DNA from: Burkholderia thailandensis E264 | GTDB taxonomy: Bacteria; Pseudomonadota; Gammaproteobacteria; Burkholderiales; Burkholderiaceae | NCBI RefSeq assembly: GCF_000012365.1 | Contig: NC_007650.1 | Location: 1,178,001-1,242,000 of the forward strand | DNA: 64,000 nucleotides | Reading direction: 5' to 3' | Shown: piece by piece, positions 52,075 through 61,003 of the stretch | Numbering within the stretch: the stretch's first letter is position 1 | Layout: each line of letters begins with the position of its first letter | The notes under the pieces: generated by a model | What the model was told of the DNA's origin: nothing | The model's input: only the letters and a program-made list of their open reading frames with translations | Databases searched by the model: none | Program-made: the position numbers and the translations under genes

Positions 52075-52409
52075 AAGACACATTTGAATGGCCGTCGACG
52101 GTACAAGGGCACGGCGGCGATACGACGCTGCGTGTGCGCAAAGCCCAGTTCGGCGACGGCTACACCCAGCGGGCCGCGGACGGCCTGAATAATCGCGAAT
52201 CGACATTCGATCTGCGGTTTGTCGGTAACGCGGCGAAGGTTGCCGCGATCATCGATTTCCTCGATCGGCATGCGGGCGCGGAGTCGTTCTACTGGACGCC
52301 GCCGCTTCGCGCCCGCGGACTCTTCGTCTGCGAAAAGTACTCCGAGCCGATCAAGAACGGCGCCGTCTACACGATGACGGCGCAGTTCGAAGAGACGTTC
52401 TCTGTATAG
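52071..52409 (+). CDS. Minor tail protein M-like
   Basis: A 112-aa protein overlapping the tape measure stop: FEWPSTVQGHGGDTTLRVRKAQFGDGYTQRAADGLN and FLDRHAGAESFYWTPPLRARGLFVCEKY. This is the lambda gpM pattern (baseplate/tip assembly). In lambda L follows directly; here a fibre gene intervenes. Confidence 0.92.
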   Translation: MKDTFEWPSTVQGHGGDTTLRVRKAQFGDGYTQRAADGLNNRESTFDLRFVGNAAKVAAIIDFLDRHAGAESFYWTPPLRARGLFVCEKYSEPIKNGAVYTMTAQFEETFSV

Positions 52410-52417
52410 GAGTTCAG

Positions 52418-53824
52418 ATGTCGATACTTCAAAAAATCGTCTTGGGCGAGCCACCCAGCGGAAGTGGCGGCGACAACAACCGCGTCGCGCACATCAAGAC
52501 GAACGAGAATTTCGGTGTAGTCGAACGTTCGACTCCGCTCGATCTCAGGTATCTCAACGATAGTACGAACCTGACGCCGGACGATATCGGAAAGCGGTTC
52601 GGGATTTGGATGGCCGAGCCGGGAAAGGAAGTCGGGTTTCCGCTCGCGTCGTCCGTGCCGCCAAATTCCTGTATTCACTTGTTCAACGTTCAGGGAAGGG
52701 TCGTGATCAAGTTTCAAGCCGGCGACCTGTCTCAACTGAACGTGCTGAATGCCGGCGACTGGGTGAAGTACGTGTCGGACGGTGTGAAGATCTGGCACGT
52801 CGCGGAGCGCGGCAAGATGATGTGGGATGAGGTTGTCGGCGGCAAGTTGTCAGTCGGCGGCGCGCTGGATACTGGTGGTGATCTATCGGTTGCGCGTCAG
52901 AGCGACGAAGGGCACGTTGTACTAGGCAAGATGCCCGGCTATCTCTACGGCAACAGTGGGTCGGTGGGTTGGTGGTCTTCAGATGCCGGAGGATCGTACC
53001 AGTACCTACTCAGCGACCATACGTTTCGCGTCAACGACGAGGTAGTCGCGGTATGCGACAAGGGGAACGCCCTTCGATTCGACTGGGGGAAGAAGACCGC
53101 CGGCCAGCTCGGGGCGACGGTCGACGGCAAATACCTAGGCTATCTCTGGCACAGCGGTAATCTTGCCCAGCCGATGACACTTGACACGCCGCAGTTCGTT
53201 GGGACAAAGAAGACGTTCACGCAGGCGCAGGAAATCGCTGTCGGTGCCACCGGGCTTCATACGCAAGCGTCGCTGTACCTGAACGGAATGGGCGGTCTCA
53301 GCTATCTCGGATTCTCTGGGCTGAACAACACCGTTGGCGCTCAGCTTCGGATTTCCAGCAACACCTCGGTCGCTGAATTGCAGTGCGTCAACTACAACGC
53401 GACAACGTTCGGGGTGTTGACCGCTTCGAATTTCAATCAGGCGTCCGATAGTGCTTTCAAATCCGATATCCAGACGCTTGAGAACGTAATGGCGCGGCTG
53501 CGCGGTAAGCGGGGCGTGACGTTTCTGCAAAAAAGCAGTCCGGAAGCGGGGCGACAGGCTGGCGTCATCGCAAACGAGTGGTGGGATTTCCCGGAACTGC
53601 TCGGCGAGGGGCCCGAGATCGACGAGGACGGCGATTTCATCGTGCGGCAGTACGACGAGAACGGCAAGGAGCTCTTCGGCGAGAACGGGCCGCCGAAGGG
53701 GCGGCCATCGCTGATCTTTCGGTACACGAACGCCGTCGCGGTCTTGTTGGCGGGGATGCTTGAGATGGACGCCGCGTTACAGGACGCGGTCAAGCGGATT
53801 GCCGAATTGGAGGCAGCGAAGTGA
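52418..53824 (+). CDS. Tail-fibre-like protein with S74 intramolecular chaperone
   Basis: A 468-aa protein. N-terminal part contains QKIVLGEPPSGSGGDNNRVAHIKTNENF, a virion-anchoring-like start, then beta-rich repeats (SVGGALDTGGDLSVARQSD; GYLWHSGNLAQPMTL) ending in an S74 peptidase domain. The catalytic Ser is about residue 343 (SDSAFKSDIQTLENVM), and FRYTNAVAVLLAGMLEM and a short coiled coil close the domain. Such chaperones fold trimeric fibres and cut themselves off. Position between M and L is unlike lambda, where fibres follow J. Confidence 0.88.
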   Translation: MSILQKIVLGEPPSGSGGDNNRVAHIKTNENFGVVERSTPLDLRYLNDSTNLTPDDIGKRFGIWMAEPGKEVGFPLASSVPPNSCIHLFNVQGRVVIKFQAGDLSQLNVLNAGDWVKYVSDGVKIWHVAERGKMMWDEVVGGKLSVGGALDTGGDLSVARQSDEGHVVLGKMPGYLYGNSGSVGWWSSDAGGSYQYLLSDHTFRVNDEVVAVCDKGNALRFDWGKKTAGQLGATVDGKYLGYLWHSGNLAQPMTLDTPQFVGTKKTFTQAQEIAVGATGLHTQASLYLNGMGGLSYLGFSGLNNTVGAQLRISSNTSVAELQCVNYNATTFGVLTASNFNQASDSAFKSDIQTLENVMARLRGKRGVTFLQKSSPEAGRQAGVIANEWWDFPELLGEGPEIDEDGDFIVRQYDENGKELFGENGPPKGRPSLIFRYTNAVAVLLAGMLEMDAALQDAVKRIAELEAAK

Positions 53825-54504
53825 CCATTACCGCGGACATCCAACAGCTCGAGCCGGGTCGACTGATCGAGCTTTTCGAGGTCGACTGCACGGAAATCGG
53901 CGCCGACGTGCTGCGCTTCCATGGACACATGCAGTCGACGTCGATCGTGTGGCAAGGGAACGAGTACAAGCCGTGGCCGATACAGGCCGCGGGCTTCGAG
54001 CAGACATCCGACGCGCAGCAGCCATCGCCGACGCTGCGGGTGGGCGACATTAACGGAACGATTTCGGCGCTGTGCGTTGCGCTTGGCGATCTCGTCGGCG
54101 CGAAAGTGTTCCGGCGCCGAACGCTCGCGCGCTACCTCGACGCCGTGAATTTTCCGGCCGGCAATCCGACGGCGGACCCGAACGAAGAAATGCCGACGCA
54201 GCAGTGGCGGATCGAGCAGAAGAGCGACGAGCAGCCGGGTTTGCACGTTGAATTCACGCTCTCGTCGCCGCTCGACTTCGGTGGCCAGCAACTGCCGAAA
54301 CGGCAGATTATTTCGATCTGCCAATGGGAGTATCGCGGCCCCGAGTGCGGCTATACCGGTGCGGCGTGTTTCGACAAGGACGACAACCCGGTGAGCGATC
54401 CCGCGCTCGATCGGTGCAGCAAAAAGATCAGCGGTTGCGAACGTCGATTTGGCGTGAATAACGCGCTGCCGTTCGGCGGCTTCCTGTGCGACACGATGGC
54501 GTGA
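53821..54504 (+). CDS. Minor tail protein L-like (iron-sulfur)
   Basis: A 227-aa protein with GTG start overlapping the fibre stop. LIELFEVDCTEIGADVLRFHGHM, LSSPLDFGGQQLPKRQ, and the Cys-rich C-domain (ISICQWEYRGPECGY, GAACFDKDD, ALDRCSKKISGCERRFG, FGGFLC). Lambda gpL carries a 4Fe-4S cluster in this domain, which the cysteines here can also support. Confidence 0.93.
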   Translation: MTITADIQQLEPGRLIELFEVDCTEIGADVLRFHGHMQSTSIVWQGNEYKPWPIQAAGFEQTSDAQQPSPTLRVGDINGTISALCVALGDLVGAKVFRRRTLARYLDAVNFPAGNPTADPNEEMPTQQWRIEQKSDEQPGLHVEFTLSSPLDFGGQQLPKRQIISICQWEYRGPECGYTGAACFDKDDNPVSDPALDRCSKKISGCERRFGVNNALPFGGFLCDTMA

Positions 54505-54528
54505 CGCGCAATTCAATTTCGATACGAG

Positions 54529-54553
54529 GACCCGCCAAACGGCGGGTTTTTTT
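54529..54553 (+). terminator. Terminator directly before the K-like gene
   Basis: CCCGCC (54531-54536) pairs with GGCGGG (54541-54546), loop AAAC, followed by seven Ts that run into the ATG at 54554. There is no ordinary ribosome site between hairpin and ATG. Confidence 0.8.
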
Positions 54554-55306
54554 ATGGACGAACAGATCAAGAAGGCGATTGAGGCGCACGCGCTCGCAGA
54601 GTATCCGCGCGAGTGCTGCGGGCTCGTCGTGAAGACCGAGAGCGGCGAGATATACGTGCGCTGCCGCAACCTTGCGGCCGTGCCGACCGACCAGTTCGCG
54701 CTCGCGTCGGAGGACTACGCCGCGGCCGAAGACATGGGCGAGATTGTCGCTCTTGTGCATTCGCATCCGGGGGCGTCGGCGCAGCCGAGCGAAGCGGATC
54801 GCGCGATGTGCGAGCGCAGCGGTATCGAGAAATGGGTGATCGTCTCGCTCGGCGTGCAGGCCGACGGCTCGATCGGCATCGACGACTGGTGCGAGTTCGA
54901 GCCGGCCGGCTATGTCACGCGGTTGATCGGCCGGCAGTTTGTGCATGGCGTGCACGACTGCTACGCGATCGTGCGCGACTGGTATCTCGCTGAGCGCGGC
55001 GTCTTGCTACCCGACTTCGAGCGCGAGGACGACTGGTGGAACGACGGCCGGTCGAACCTCTACCTCAACCACTATCAGGACGCCGGTTTCCTTGACGTCG
55101 GCCGTGGCGTGACGTTGCAGGTCGGTGACGTGTTGCTGATGCAGATCCGCAGCAAGAACGACGTGCCGAATCACGCGGGCGTGTATCTCGGCGACGGGCA
55201 GTTTCTGCATCACATGCACGGGCGTTTGTCCGCGCGCGCGGTGTGGGGCGGAATGTGGGCCGATTGCTGCACGACGGTGCTGCGCTACGCGGGAGGGCGG
55301 AAATGA
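54554..55306 (+). CDS. Tail protein K-like: JAMM protease plus NlpC/P60 domain
   Basis: A 250-aa protein. The JAMM/Mov34 half reads YPRECCGLVV, ALVHSHPGASAQPSEADR, which supplies the metal-binding E, HxH and D. The NlpC/P60 half has FVHGVHDCYAIVRDWY (catalytic Cys) and VPNHAGVYLGDGQFLHH (catalytic His). It is the usual lambda gpK order and could cleave tail proteins and peptidoglycan. No clear ribosome site because of the hairpin just upstream. Confidence 0.93.
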   Translation: MDEQIKKAIEAHALAEYPRECCGLVVKTESGEIYVRCRNLAAVPTDQFALASEDYAAAEDMGEIVALVHSHPGASAQPSEADRAMCERSGIEKWVIVSLGVQADGSIGIDDWCEFEPAGYVTRLIGRQFVHGVHDCYAIVRDWYLAERGVLLPDFEREDDWWNDGRSNLYLNHYQDAGFLDVGRGVTLQVGDVLLMQIRSKNDVPNHAGVYLGDGQFLHHMHGRLSARAVWGGMWADCCTTVLRYAGGRK

Positions 55307-55887
55307 ACGAGACGCTATGCACGATTCGGCTGCACAGCACGCTCGGCGTGCGGTTCGGTCGCATCCATCGTCTCGCCGTTTCGTCGACCGCGGAGGCGGT
55401 GCGCGCGCTGTCGGTGCTGATTCCTGGCTTCCGCGCGTTCCTGATGTCGGCGCGCGACGATGGTCTGACGTTTGCCGTTTTCAATGGTCGGCGCAACATC
55501 GGTGAAGACGAGCTCGAGCATCCGGTGGGGCGCGACGAGATTCGCATTGCGCCGGTAATTATTGGCAGCAAGCGCGGCGGGCTCTTCAACACGATTCTCG
55601 GCGCCGCACTCGTCGCTGTCGGCGCGATCGCGACGTTCGGTTTCGCGCAGCCGTGGGGTGCGTCGCTGATGGGGCTCGGTGCGTCGATGGCGCTGGGCGG
55701 CATTGTGCAGATGCTGAGTCCGCAACAGGCCGGGCTCGCGGGGGCGGCCAACAACGGCACGTCGTACTACTTCAACGGACCCGTGAACAGTGCGGCGCAG
55801 GGCGAACCGGTGCCGCTCGTTATCGGCGAAATGATCGTCGGCTCGAAGGTGGGCAGCTCGGGAATCTATGCGGAGGATCAGGTTTGA
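55303..55887 (+). CDS. Tail assembly protein I-like
   Basis: A 194-aa protein overlapping the K stop (ATGA). Ubiquitin-like N-domain (CTIRLHSTLGVRFGRIHRLAV), hydrophobic middle (NTILGAALVAVGAIATFGFAQ; GLGASMALGGIVQML) and QGEPVPLVIGEMIVGSKVGS, matching lambda gpI. Required for tail tip assembly and absent from finished virions in lambda. Confidence 0.93.
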   Translation: MNETLCTIRLHSTLGVRFGRIHRLAVSSTAEAVRALSVLIPGFRAFLMSARDDGLTFAVFNGRRNIGEDELEHPVGRDEIRIAPVIIGSKRGGLFNTILGAALVAVGAIATFGFAQPWGASLMGLGASMALGGIVQMLSPQQAGLAGAANNGTSYYFNGPVNSAAQGEPVPLVIGEMIVGSKVGSSGIYAEDQV

Positions 55888-58800
55888 AGAAGCTCCATGC
55901 AGAAAGAGGGCTGAAGCGGATCTACGGCGCGAAGGGCGGCGGCGGTGGTGGTGGCAGCAGCGAATCGCCCGACAGTCTGCATTCGATTGCGCGCGCGAAG
56001 GTGCTCGATGTGATCTCGGCGGGGCCGATCGTGGGGCTGGTGAATGGCCTGCAGTCGGTCTATCTCGACGGCACACCGATCCAGAACGCGGACGGTTCGC
56101 TGAATTTCCAGAACTACACCGTCGACGTGCGGACGGGCACGCAGGATCAGGACTACATCCCGGGCTTTCCGGCCGTCGAGCGTGAGGCCGGCGTCGGCGT
56201 GCCGCTGACGTCCGACGCGCCGTGGGTGCGCCAGATCCAGAATACGCAACTGACCGCGGTGCGTGTGCGCTTCGGCGTGCCGGCGCTACAGCGTCAGGAC
56301 ACGTCAAATGGCAACATCACAGGCTATCGCGTCGACTATGCGATCGACTTGTCGGTCGACGGCGGGTCGTATACGCAGGTGCTGGCCGGTGCGTTCGACG
56401 GCAAGACGACGTCGCTCTACGAGCGCTCGCATCGGATCGAGCTGCCGCGCGCGAAAAACGGCTGGCTGATCCGTGTGCGCCGTATCACGCCGAACGCGCA
56501 CACGGCGACGATCGCCGACGCGATCAACATCGAAGCGATCACCGAAATCATCGATCGGAAGCTTCGCTATCCGATGACGGCGCTCGTCGGCATGACGTTC
56601 GACGCACGTTCGTTCTCGAGCGTGCCGGTGCGTTCGTATCACGTGCGAGGGATGATCTTCCGTGTTCCGACAAATTACGATCCGGAGACCCGCACGTATT
56701 CGGGCACTTGGGATGGCACGTTCAAGGCAGCATGGACGAACAATCCAGCTTGGGTCTACTACGGCCTACTGCTCGACAAGCTCAACGGATTGGGCGACCG
56801 TGTCGATGCGTCGATGGTCGACAAGTGGGCGCTGTACGCAATCGCGCGTCACTGTGACGAGCTGGTATCGGACGGGAAGGGCGGCAAGGAGCCGCGCTTT
56901 ACGTGCAACTGCGTGATTCAGACAAAGGCGGATGCGTTCAAGGTCGTGCAGGATATCGCAAGTGTCTTTCGCGGGATTTCGTATTGGGGGGCCGGCTCCG
57001 TCGTCGCGTCGGCCGATATGCCGTCCGATCCGGTCTACCTGTACACGGCCGCGAACGTCGTCGGCGGTTCATTCAAGTACGTCGGCAGCGAGCGCAAGAC
57101 GCGCTACACGGTCGCGCTCGTCAGCTACAACGATCCGACGAACCAGTACAAGCAGGCTGTCGAAGCCGTGCAGGACGACGACGGGATCGCGCGATACGGC
57201 GTCATCAAGACGGAGGTCACGGCGTTCGGCTGCACGTCGCAGGCGCAGGCGCACCGTCTCGGTCGGTGGCTGCTGCTGACGTCGCGGTACGAGACCGGGA
57301 CGGTCTCGTTTCAGGTCGGGCTCGACGGGACGCTTTGTGCGCCGGGACAGGTGATCGCCGTTGCCGACCCTAAGAAGGCCGGCCGCCGGATCGGCGGCCG
57401 TATCCGCGCCGCAGCCGGCGAGACGATCACGCTCGACAAGGCGCCGACTATCGCCGCCGGCGATCGTTTCACGGCGATCTTGCCGTCGGGCATCGCGCAG
57501 GCGCGGGTGGTGAAGGCCGTCAACGGTGACACGGTGACGCTTGCCGCGCGCTTCGACGCTGATCCGGTGCCGGGCGCTGTGTGGATGGTCGAGAGCAACG
57601 AACTCGCCGCGCAGCAGTATCGCGTGGTGAGTGTGCAGGAGAGCGACGACAACGGCCAGATCGTCTACACGATCAACGCGACACAGTATGAGCCGGGCAA
57701 GTATGCGGCGATCGACGACGGCGCGCAGATCCAGCAACGGCCGATCACGATTGTTCCGCCTTCGGTACAGCCACCGCCGTCGAACGTACGCCTGTCGACG
57801 TACTCGGTAGTCGATCAGGGCATTTCGAAAACGTCGATGGTGATCGCGTGGGATGCGGCGAACCACGCGACGAGCTACGTCGCCGAATGGCGCAAGGACA
57901 ACGGCGAGTGGGTGCGGGCGCCGTCGACGGGCGGTTTGCAGGTTGAGGTGCCGGGCATCTATCAGGGCAAATACCTCGCGCGCGTGCGCGCCGAAAACGC
58001 GCTCGGCGTGACGTCGATTCCGGCGTATGGCGTCGATACGCAGCTGACCGGGAAAACCACTCCGCCGCCGTCGGTCGTGTCGCTGACCGCGGCGGGCATC
58101 GTGTACGGGATCGACCTGAAATGGGCGTTCCCGGGTGACGGCTCCGCCGGCGACACGCAGCGAACGGAGATCTGGTACAGCCGCACGCCGAATCGCGACG
58201 ACGCGACCAAGTTCTCCGACTTCGCGTATCCGCAGGCGTCGACGTCGTATCAGGGGCTCGCGGTCGGGCAGGTGTTTTATTTCTGGGCGCGCCTGGTCGA
58301 CACGTCCGGCAACGTCGGGCCGTGGTTCCCGGCGAAGGGGCCGGGCGTGCAGGGTCAGCCGAGCACGGATCAAAGCGACTATGAGAAGTATTTCGCCGGC
58401 CAGATCGGGAAGTCGGCGCTTGGCACGGAGCTGCGCGCGCCGATCGACCTGATCACCCCGCCGATGGCCGGCGACGCAACGATCTACGCGGGCGACGAAA
58501 GACTCAATGCTGGCGTGTGGTCACTGCAAGCGGCGATCGCCGAGGGCGATATGGCGGTCGCGAAGAAGGTCGAAACAGTCGCGGCCCAGCTGCACTCGGG
58601 CTCGAATCTGCTGAACGCCGCGGTGCAGAAGGAGACGATTGCGCGTGTCGAAGCTGATCGTGCGATGGCGCAGGACATCACGACGGTGCAGGCGCAGGTG
58701 GACGACAACGTGGCTGCGGTGCAAACCGTTGCGAAGTCCTACGCCGACCTGAACGGACGTGTCGCGGCTTCGTATCAGATCAAGGTACAGACGACCGCCG

Positions 58801-59189
58801 ACGGCCACAAATACATGGCGTCGATCGGTGTGGGCATCGACAACGAAAACGGCGTCGTCGAATCGCAGGTGCTCGTGTCGGCGAAGCGGTTCGCCGTGAT
58901 CGACGAGGACGGCTCCGGTGTGATCGGTGCGCCGTTCGTCGTGCAGGGCGGGCAGGTGTTCTTGCGTCAGGCGCTGATCGGTGCGGGCTGGATTACGAAC
59001 GCGATGATCGGCAGCTACATCCAGTCCGACAACTACATCGCGGGGCGGCAGGGATGGCGGTTGGATAAGACCGGTTGGTTCGAAATCAACGCAGCGGACG
59101 GCAGCGGAAATCGGCTTGTGATGGATGGTAGCAGTGTCCGTGTCTACGACGGTAACGGCGTGCTGCGGGTGCGCATGGGGATGTGGTAA
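55884..59189 (+). CDS. Central tail-tip/host-specificity protein J-like, TTG start
   Basis: An 1101-aa protein from a TTG overlapping the I stop (GGAGGA upstream). The N-domain has a GGGGGGG linker then SPDSLHSIARAKVLDVISAGPIVGLVNGLQ, typical of gpJ. A tail-hub domain follows, then two fibronectin-III-like repeats (about 710-905; VVSLTAAGIVYGIDLKWAF). After a helical AVQKETIARVEADRAMAQDITTVQAQVD segment comes a C-terminal receptor-binding DUF1983-like end (ENGVVESQVLVSAKRF). Final 50 residues form a beta structure ending GNGVLRVRMGMW. Confidence 0.94.
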   Translation: MKKLHAERGLKRIYGAKGGGGGGGSSESPDSLHSIARAKVLDVISAGPIVGLVNGLQSVYLDGTPIQNADGSLNFQNYTVDVRTGTQDQDYIPGFPAVEREAGVGVPLTSDAPWVRQIQNTQLTAVRVRFGVPALQRQDTSNGNITGYRVDYAIDLSVDGGSYTQVLAGAFDGKTTSLYERSHRIELPRAKNGWLIRVRRITPNAHTATIADAINIEAITEIIDRKLRYPMTALVGMTFDARSFSSVPVRSYHVRGMIFRVPTNYDPETRTYSGTWDGTFKAAWTNNPAWVYYGLLLDKLNGLGDRVDASMVDKWALYAIARHCDELVSDGKGGKEPRFTCNCVIQTKADAFKVVQDIASVFRGISYWGAGSVVASADMPSDPVYLYTAANVVGGSFKYVGSERKTRYTVALVSYNDPTNQYKQAVEAVQDDDGIARYGVIKTEVTAFGCTSQAQAHRLGRWLLLTSRYETGTVSFQVGLDGTLCAPGQVIAVADPKKAGRRIGGRIRAAAGETITLDKAPTIAAGDRFTAILPSGIAQARVVKAVNGDTVTLAARFDADPVPGAVWMVESNELAAQQYRVVSVQESDDNGQIVYTINATQYEPGKYAAIDDGAQIQQRPITIVPPSVQPPPSNVRLSTYSVVDQGISKTSMVIAWDAANHATSYVAEWRKDNGEWVRAPSTGGLQVEVPGIYQGKYLARVRAENALGVTSIPAYGVDTQLTGKTTPPPSVVSLTAAGIVYGIDLKWAFPGDGSAGDTQRTEIWYSRTPNRDDATKFSDFAYPQASTSYQGLAVGQVFYFWARLVDTSGNVGPWFPAKGPGVQGQPSTDQSDYEKYFAGQIGKSALGTELRAPIDLITPPMAGDATIYAGDERLNAGVWSLQAAIAEGDMAVAKKVETVAAQLHSGSNLLNAAVQKETIARVEADRAMAQDITTVQAQVDDNVAAVQTVAKSYADLNGRVAASYQIKVQTTADGHKYMASIGVGIDNENGVVESQVLVSAKRFAVIDEDGSGVIGAPFVVQGGQVFLRQALIGAGWITNAMIGSYIQSDNYIAGRQGWRLDKTGWFEINAADGSGNRLVMDGSSVRVYDGNGVLRVRMGMW

Positions 59190-59497
59190 TGGGGACAGGG
59201 CTTCAGATTTTCGACGGCGCTGGTCGGGTCATTCTCGATGCAAGGTCGCGTGCAGGGCGAGTCGTCGGTATCGCGTGGACAGGTGGGGGGGATGGAAGTG
59301 TGGCAGCGGACATGTCCGGCGGGGAGCCATTCTGGTCGTTCATGCCCGCTCACATTTTTTATCGAGTATCAGGCGCCGAGCCATCCCCGATTATTGCGAT
59401 CGACAGGAACGGCTTGAGCTGGCGGTACAGCGGCAATACGAGTGGGTCTAATGCGTACACGCAGGTTCCCGGGTGGATAGTTTATGGAGTTTATTAA
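59189..59497 (+). CDS. Small tail-tip-associated protein (102 aa), paralogue of the next gene
   Basis: Starts at ATG overlapping the J stop (TAATG). GTGLQIFDGAGRVILDARSRA at the start, FWSFMPAHIFYRVSG in the middle. LQIFDGAGRVI recurs as LQVFNGQGRLI in the following gene. The base composition is less GC-rich than its neighbours. Likely a tail-tip accessory of the DUF6453 type; not certain. Confidence 0.65.
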   Translation: MGTGLQIFDGAGRVILDARSRAGRVVGIAWTGGGDGSVAADMSGGEPFWSFMPAHIFYRVSGAEPSPIIAIDRNGLSWRYSGNTSGSNAYTQVPGWIVYGVY

Positions 59498-60213
59498 TGC
59501 CGGCAGGATTTCAGGCGTTTACGGATAGGGGCGTGTATCAAATCGATGGATTGACGCCGAATTACCAAATGGTGCAGGCGATGTCGGCACAGTCGGTGGA
59601 TACATCGCTGCGCCTCGCGGTCAACGATGCATGGAAACCATTCAATGTGACTCTTCCCAGTGTCGCGTTTACGTTCAATGCAACGGCAGGTCCGATGTAC
59701 GGCGTATATGCGTCAGATGGTGTTGGCATCACGGTTTGGAGTACCGATGTTAACGGGGCTACATACACCCTGAGATTTGTAACGGAGCGACCGTGCACCG
59801 TGTATTTTTTTCAGTTCGATCAGGTGCCGCCGTCGTCTGGAAATTTCGGGCTTCAGGTATTCAATGGGCAAGGGCGCCTCATTGCTGACTCATCCAAACC
59901 ATTTCTGCGCGTGCTCGACGTTATCTACAACGAATATGTTCCTGGGGATGGGTGGATGGTAGCTGGTGCTCCGAGCCCGCAGTGGGACTCTCGAGCATAC
60001 GGCGTTCCAATCATCGTTTCGGGAATTTATCCGGTCCGTCACGCGTGGAGCTATGACCCTGGGGGCGTCGAGTTGAGTTCAATTCGCGTGAGCGGGAACA
60101 GTGTTTCGTGGGGGACAACAATGTACGGAGGTGGCCGAAAGCCGAACTTGGCAGGATTTCGAGAGCAGTGGCATTCGCGCTTCATGGTGCTGGATGCGAC
60201 GGGGATTGTGTGA
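59497..60213 (+). CDS. Tail-tip-associated protein (238 aa)
   Basis: Starts at ATG sharing a base with the previous stop. N-terminal FQAFTDRGVYQIDGLTPNYQM, then beta-rich repeats (VYFFQFDQVPPSSGNFGLQVFNGQGRLIADSSKPFLRVLDVIYN). Lower GC than neighbours, as expected for exposed, horizontally exchanged tip proteins. Possibly a receptor-binding or tip cover subunit. A terminator follows. Confidence 0.68.
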   Translation: MPAGFQAFTDRGVYQIDGLTPNYQMVQAMSAQSVDTSLRLAVNDAWKPFNVTLPSVAFTFNATAGPMYGVYASDGVGITVWSTDVNGATYTLRFVTERPCTVYFFQFDQVPPSSGNFGLQVFNGQGRLIADSSKPFLRVLDVIYNEYVPGDGWMVAGAPSPQWDSRAYGVPIIVSGIYPVRHAWSYDPGGVELSSIRVSGNSVSWGTTMYGGGRKPNLAGFREQWHSRFMVLDATGIV

Positions 60214-60214
60214 T

Positions 60215-60243
60215 GGGCCGCCAATTGGCGGCCCTTCTTTTTA
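60215..60243 (+). terminator. Terminator after the tail genes
   Basis: GGGCCGCC (60215-60222) pairs with GGCGGCCC (60227-60234), loop AATT, then TTCTTTTT. It separates the tail operon from lysis. Confidence 0.8.
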
Positions 60244-60266
60244 CGGGGCAGGAACGGGGAGCGGTA

Positions 60267-60551
60267 ATGCAAGAGCACGAAAAGACGATTCTGGAGTTGA
60301 TTCTCATGGGCGGGCTGATTGGCATTGCGAAAGTGTTGGTGGGTAGCGAGCAACTGACGTTCCGGCTTGTGGCTGGGCGTGCCGTGCTCGGTTCGGCGAC
60401 GTCGATGGTCGCGGGTCTTGCGCTGTTGCAGATCCCTGATCTGCCGCCGATCGCGTTGCTCGGTCTGGGTAGCGCGCTTGGCATCGTCGGGTCGCAGTAC
60501 CTCGAAGTGCTGCTGCGCCGGAATGCCAAACGAATGATTGCGGGGAAGTGA
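60267..60551 (+). CDS. Holin
   Basis: A 94-aa membrane protein: LELILMGGLIGIAKVLVG, FRLVAGRAVLGSATSMVAGLALL and IALLGLGSALGIVGSQYLEVLL are three hydrophobic segments with a basic C-terminus (RRNAKRMIAGK). Three helices and a charged end fit class I holins of the HP1/Burkholderia phage group. GGGGAG precedes the ATG. The endolysin gene follows directly. Confidence 0.88.
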   Translation: MQEHEKTILELILMGGLIGIAKVLVGSEQLTFRLVAGRAVLGSATSMVAGLALLQIPDLPPIALLGLGSALGIVGSQYLEVLLRRNAKRMIAGK

Positions 60552-60553
60552 GG

Positions 60554-61003
60554 ATGACGAATCTGACAGCACATTTCACGCTCGAGGAATTGACGGCGAG
60601 CGACACGGCGCGCCGGCGCGGCATCGATAACACACCGTCGGCCGCCGTCACGGCGAACCTGCGCAGGACGGCCGAAATGCTCGAGCGCGTGCGCGACGTG
60701 CTCGGCGGGCGACCCGTGCGCATCACCTCGGGCTATCGAGCCGCGGCGCTAAATCGCGCAGTTGGCGGCGTTCCGAGCAGCGCGCATCTGTCGGGTCTGG
60801 CCGCCGATTTCGTCTGTCCGAAAATCGGCACGCCGCTCGACATCTGCCGGGCGATCAGGGCGTCGCCGATCGAATTCGACCAGCTGATTCAGGAGGGCAC
60901 GTGGGTTCACATCGGCCTTGCGCCGATCGGGGCGAAGCCGCGTCGACAGGTGCTGACGGCATCGTTTGGCTCGACGAGCACGACGTACTCGGAGGGGATA
61001 TGA
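60554..61003 (+). CDS. Endolysin, peptidase M15 (D-Ala-D-Ala carboxypeptidase-like)
   Basis: A 149-aa protein from ATG 60554; a GTG two codons earlier overlaps the holin stop and is a possible alternative. M15_3 signature: RITSGYRAAALNRAVGG, SSAHLSGLAADF (zinc His and Asp) and GTWVHIGLAP (second His). Cuts peptide cross-links of peptidoglycan. No signal peptide, so it needs the holin. Confidence 0.93.
   Translation: MTNLTAHFTLEELTASDTARRRGIDNTPSAAVTANLRRTAEMLERVRDVLGGRPVRITSGYRAAALNRAVGGVPSSAHLSGLAADFVCPKIGTPLDICRAIRASPIEFDQLIQEGTWVHIGLAPIGAKPRRQVLTASFGSTSTTYSEGI

Noticed and set aside
49810..52206. 798-codon minus-strand frame opposite the tape measure gene
   Set aside because: Arg/Leu-rich shadow; the tape measure reading has coherent domains and start signals.
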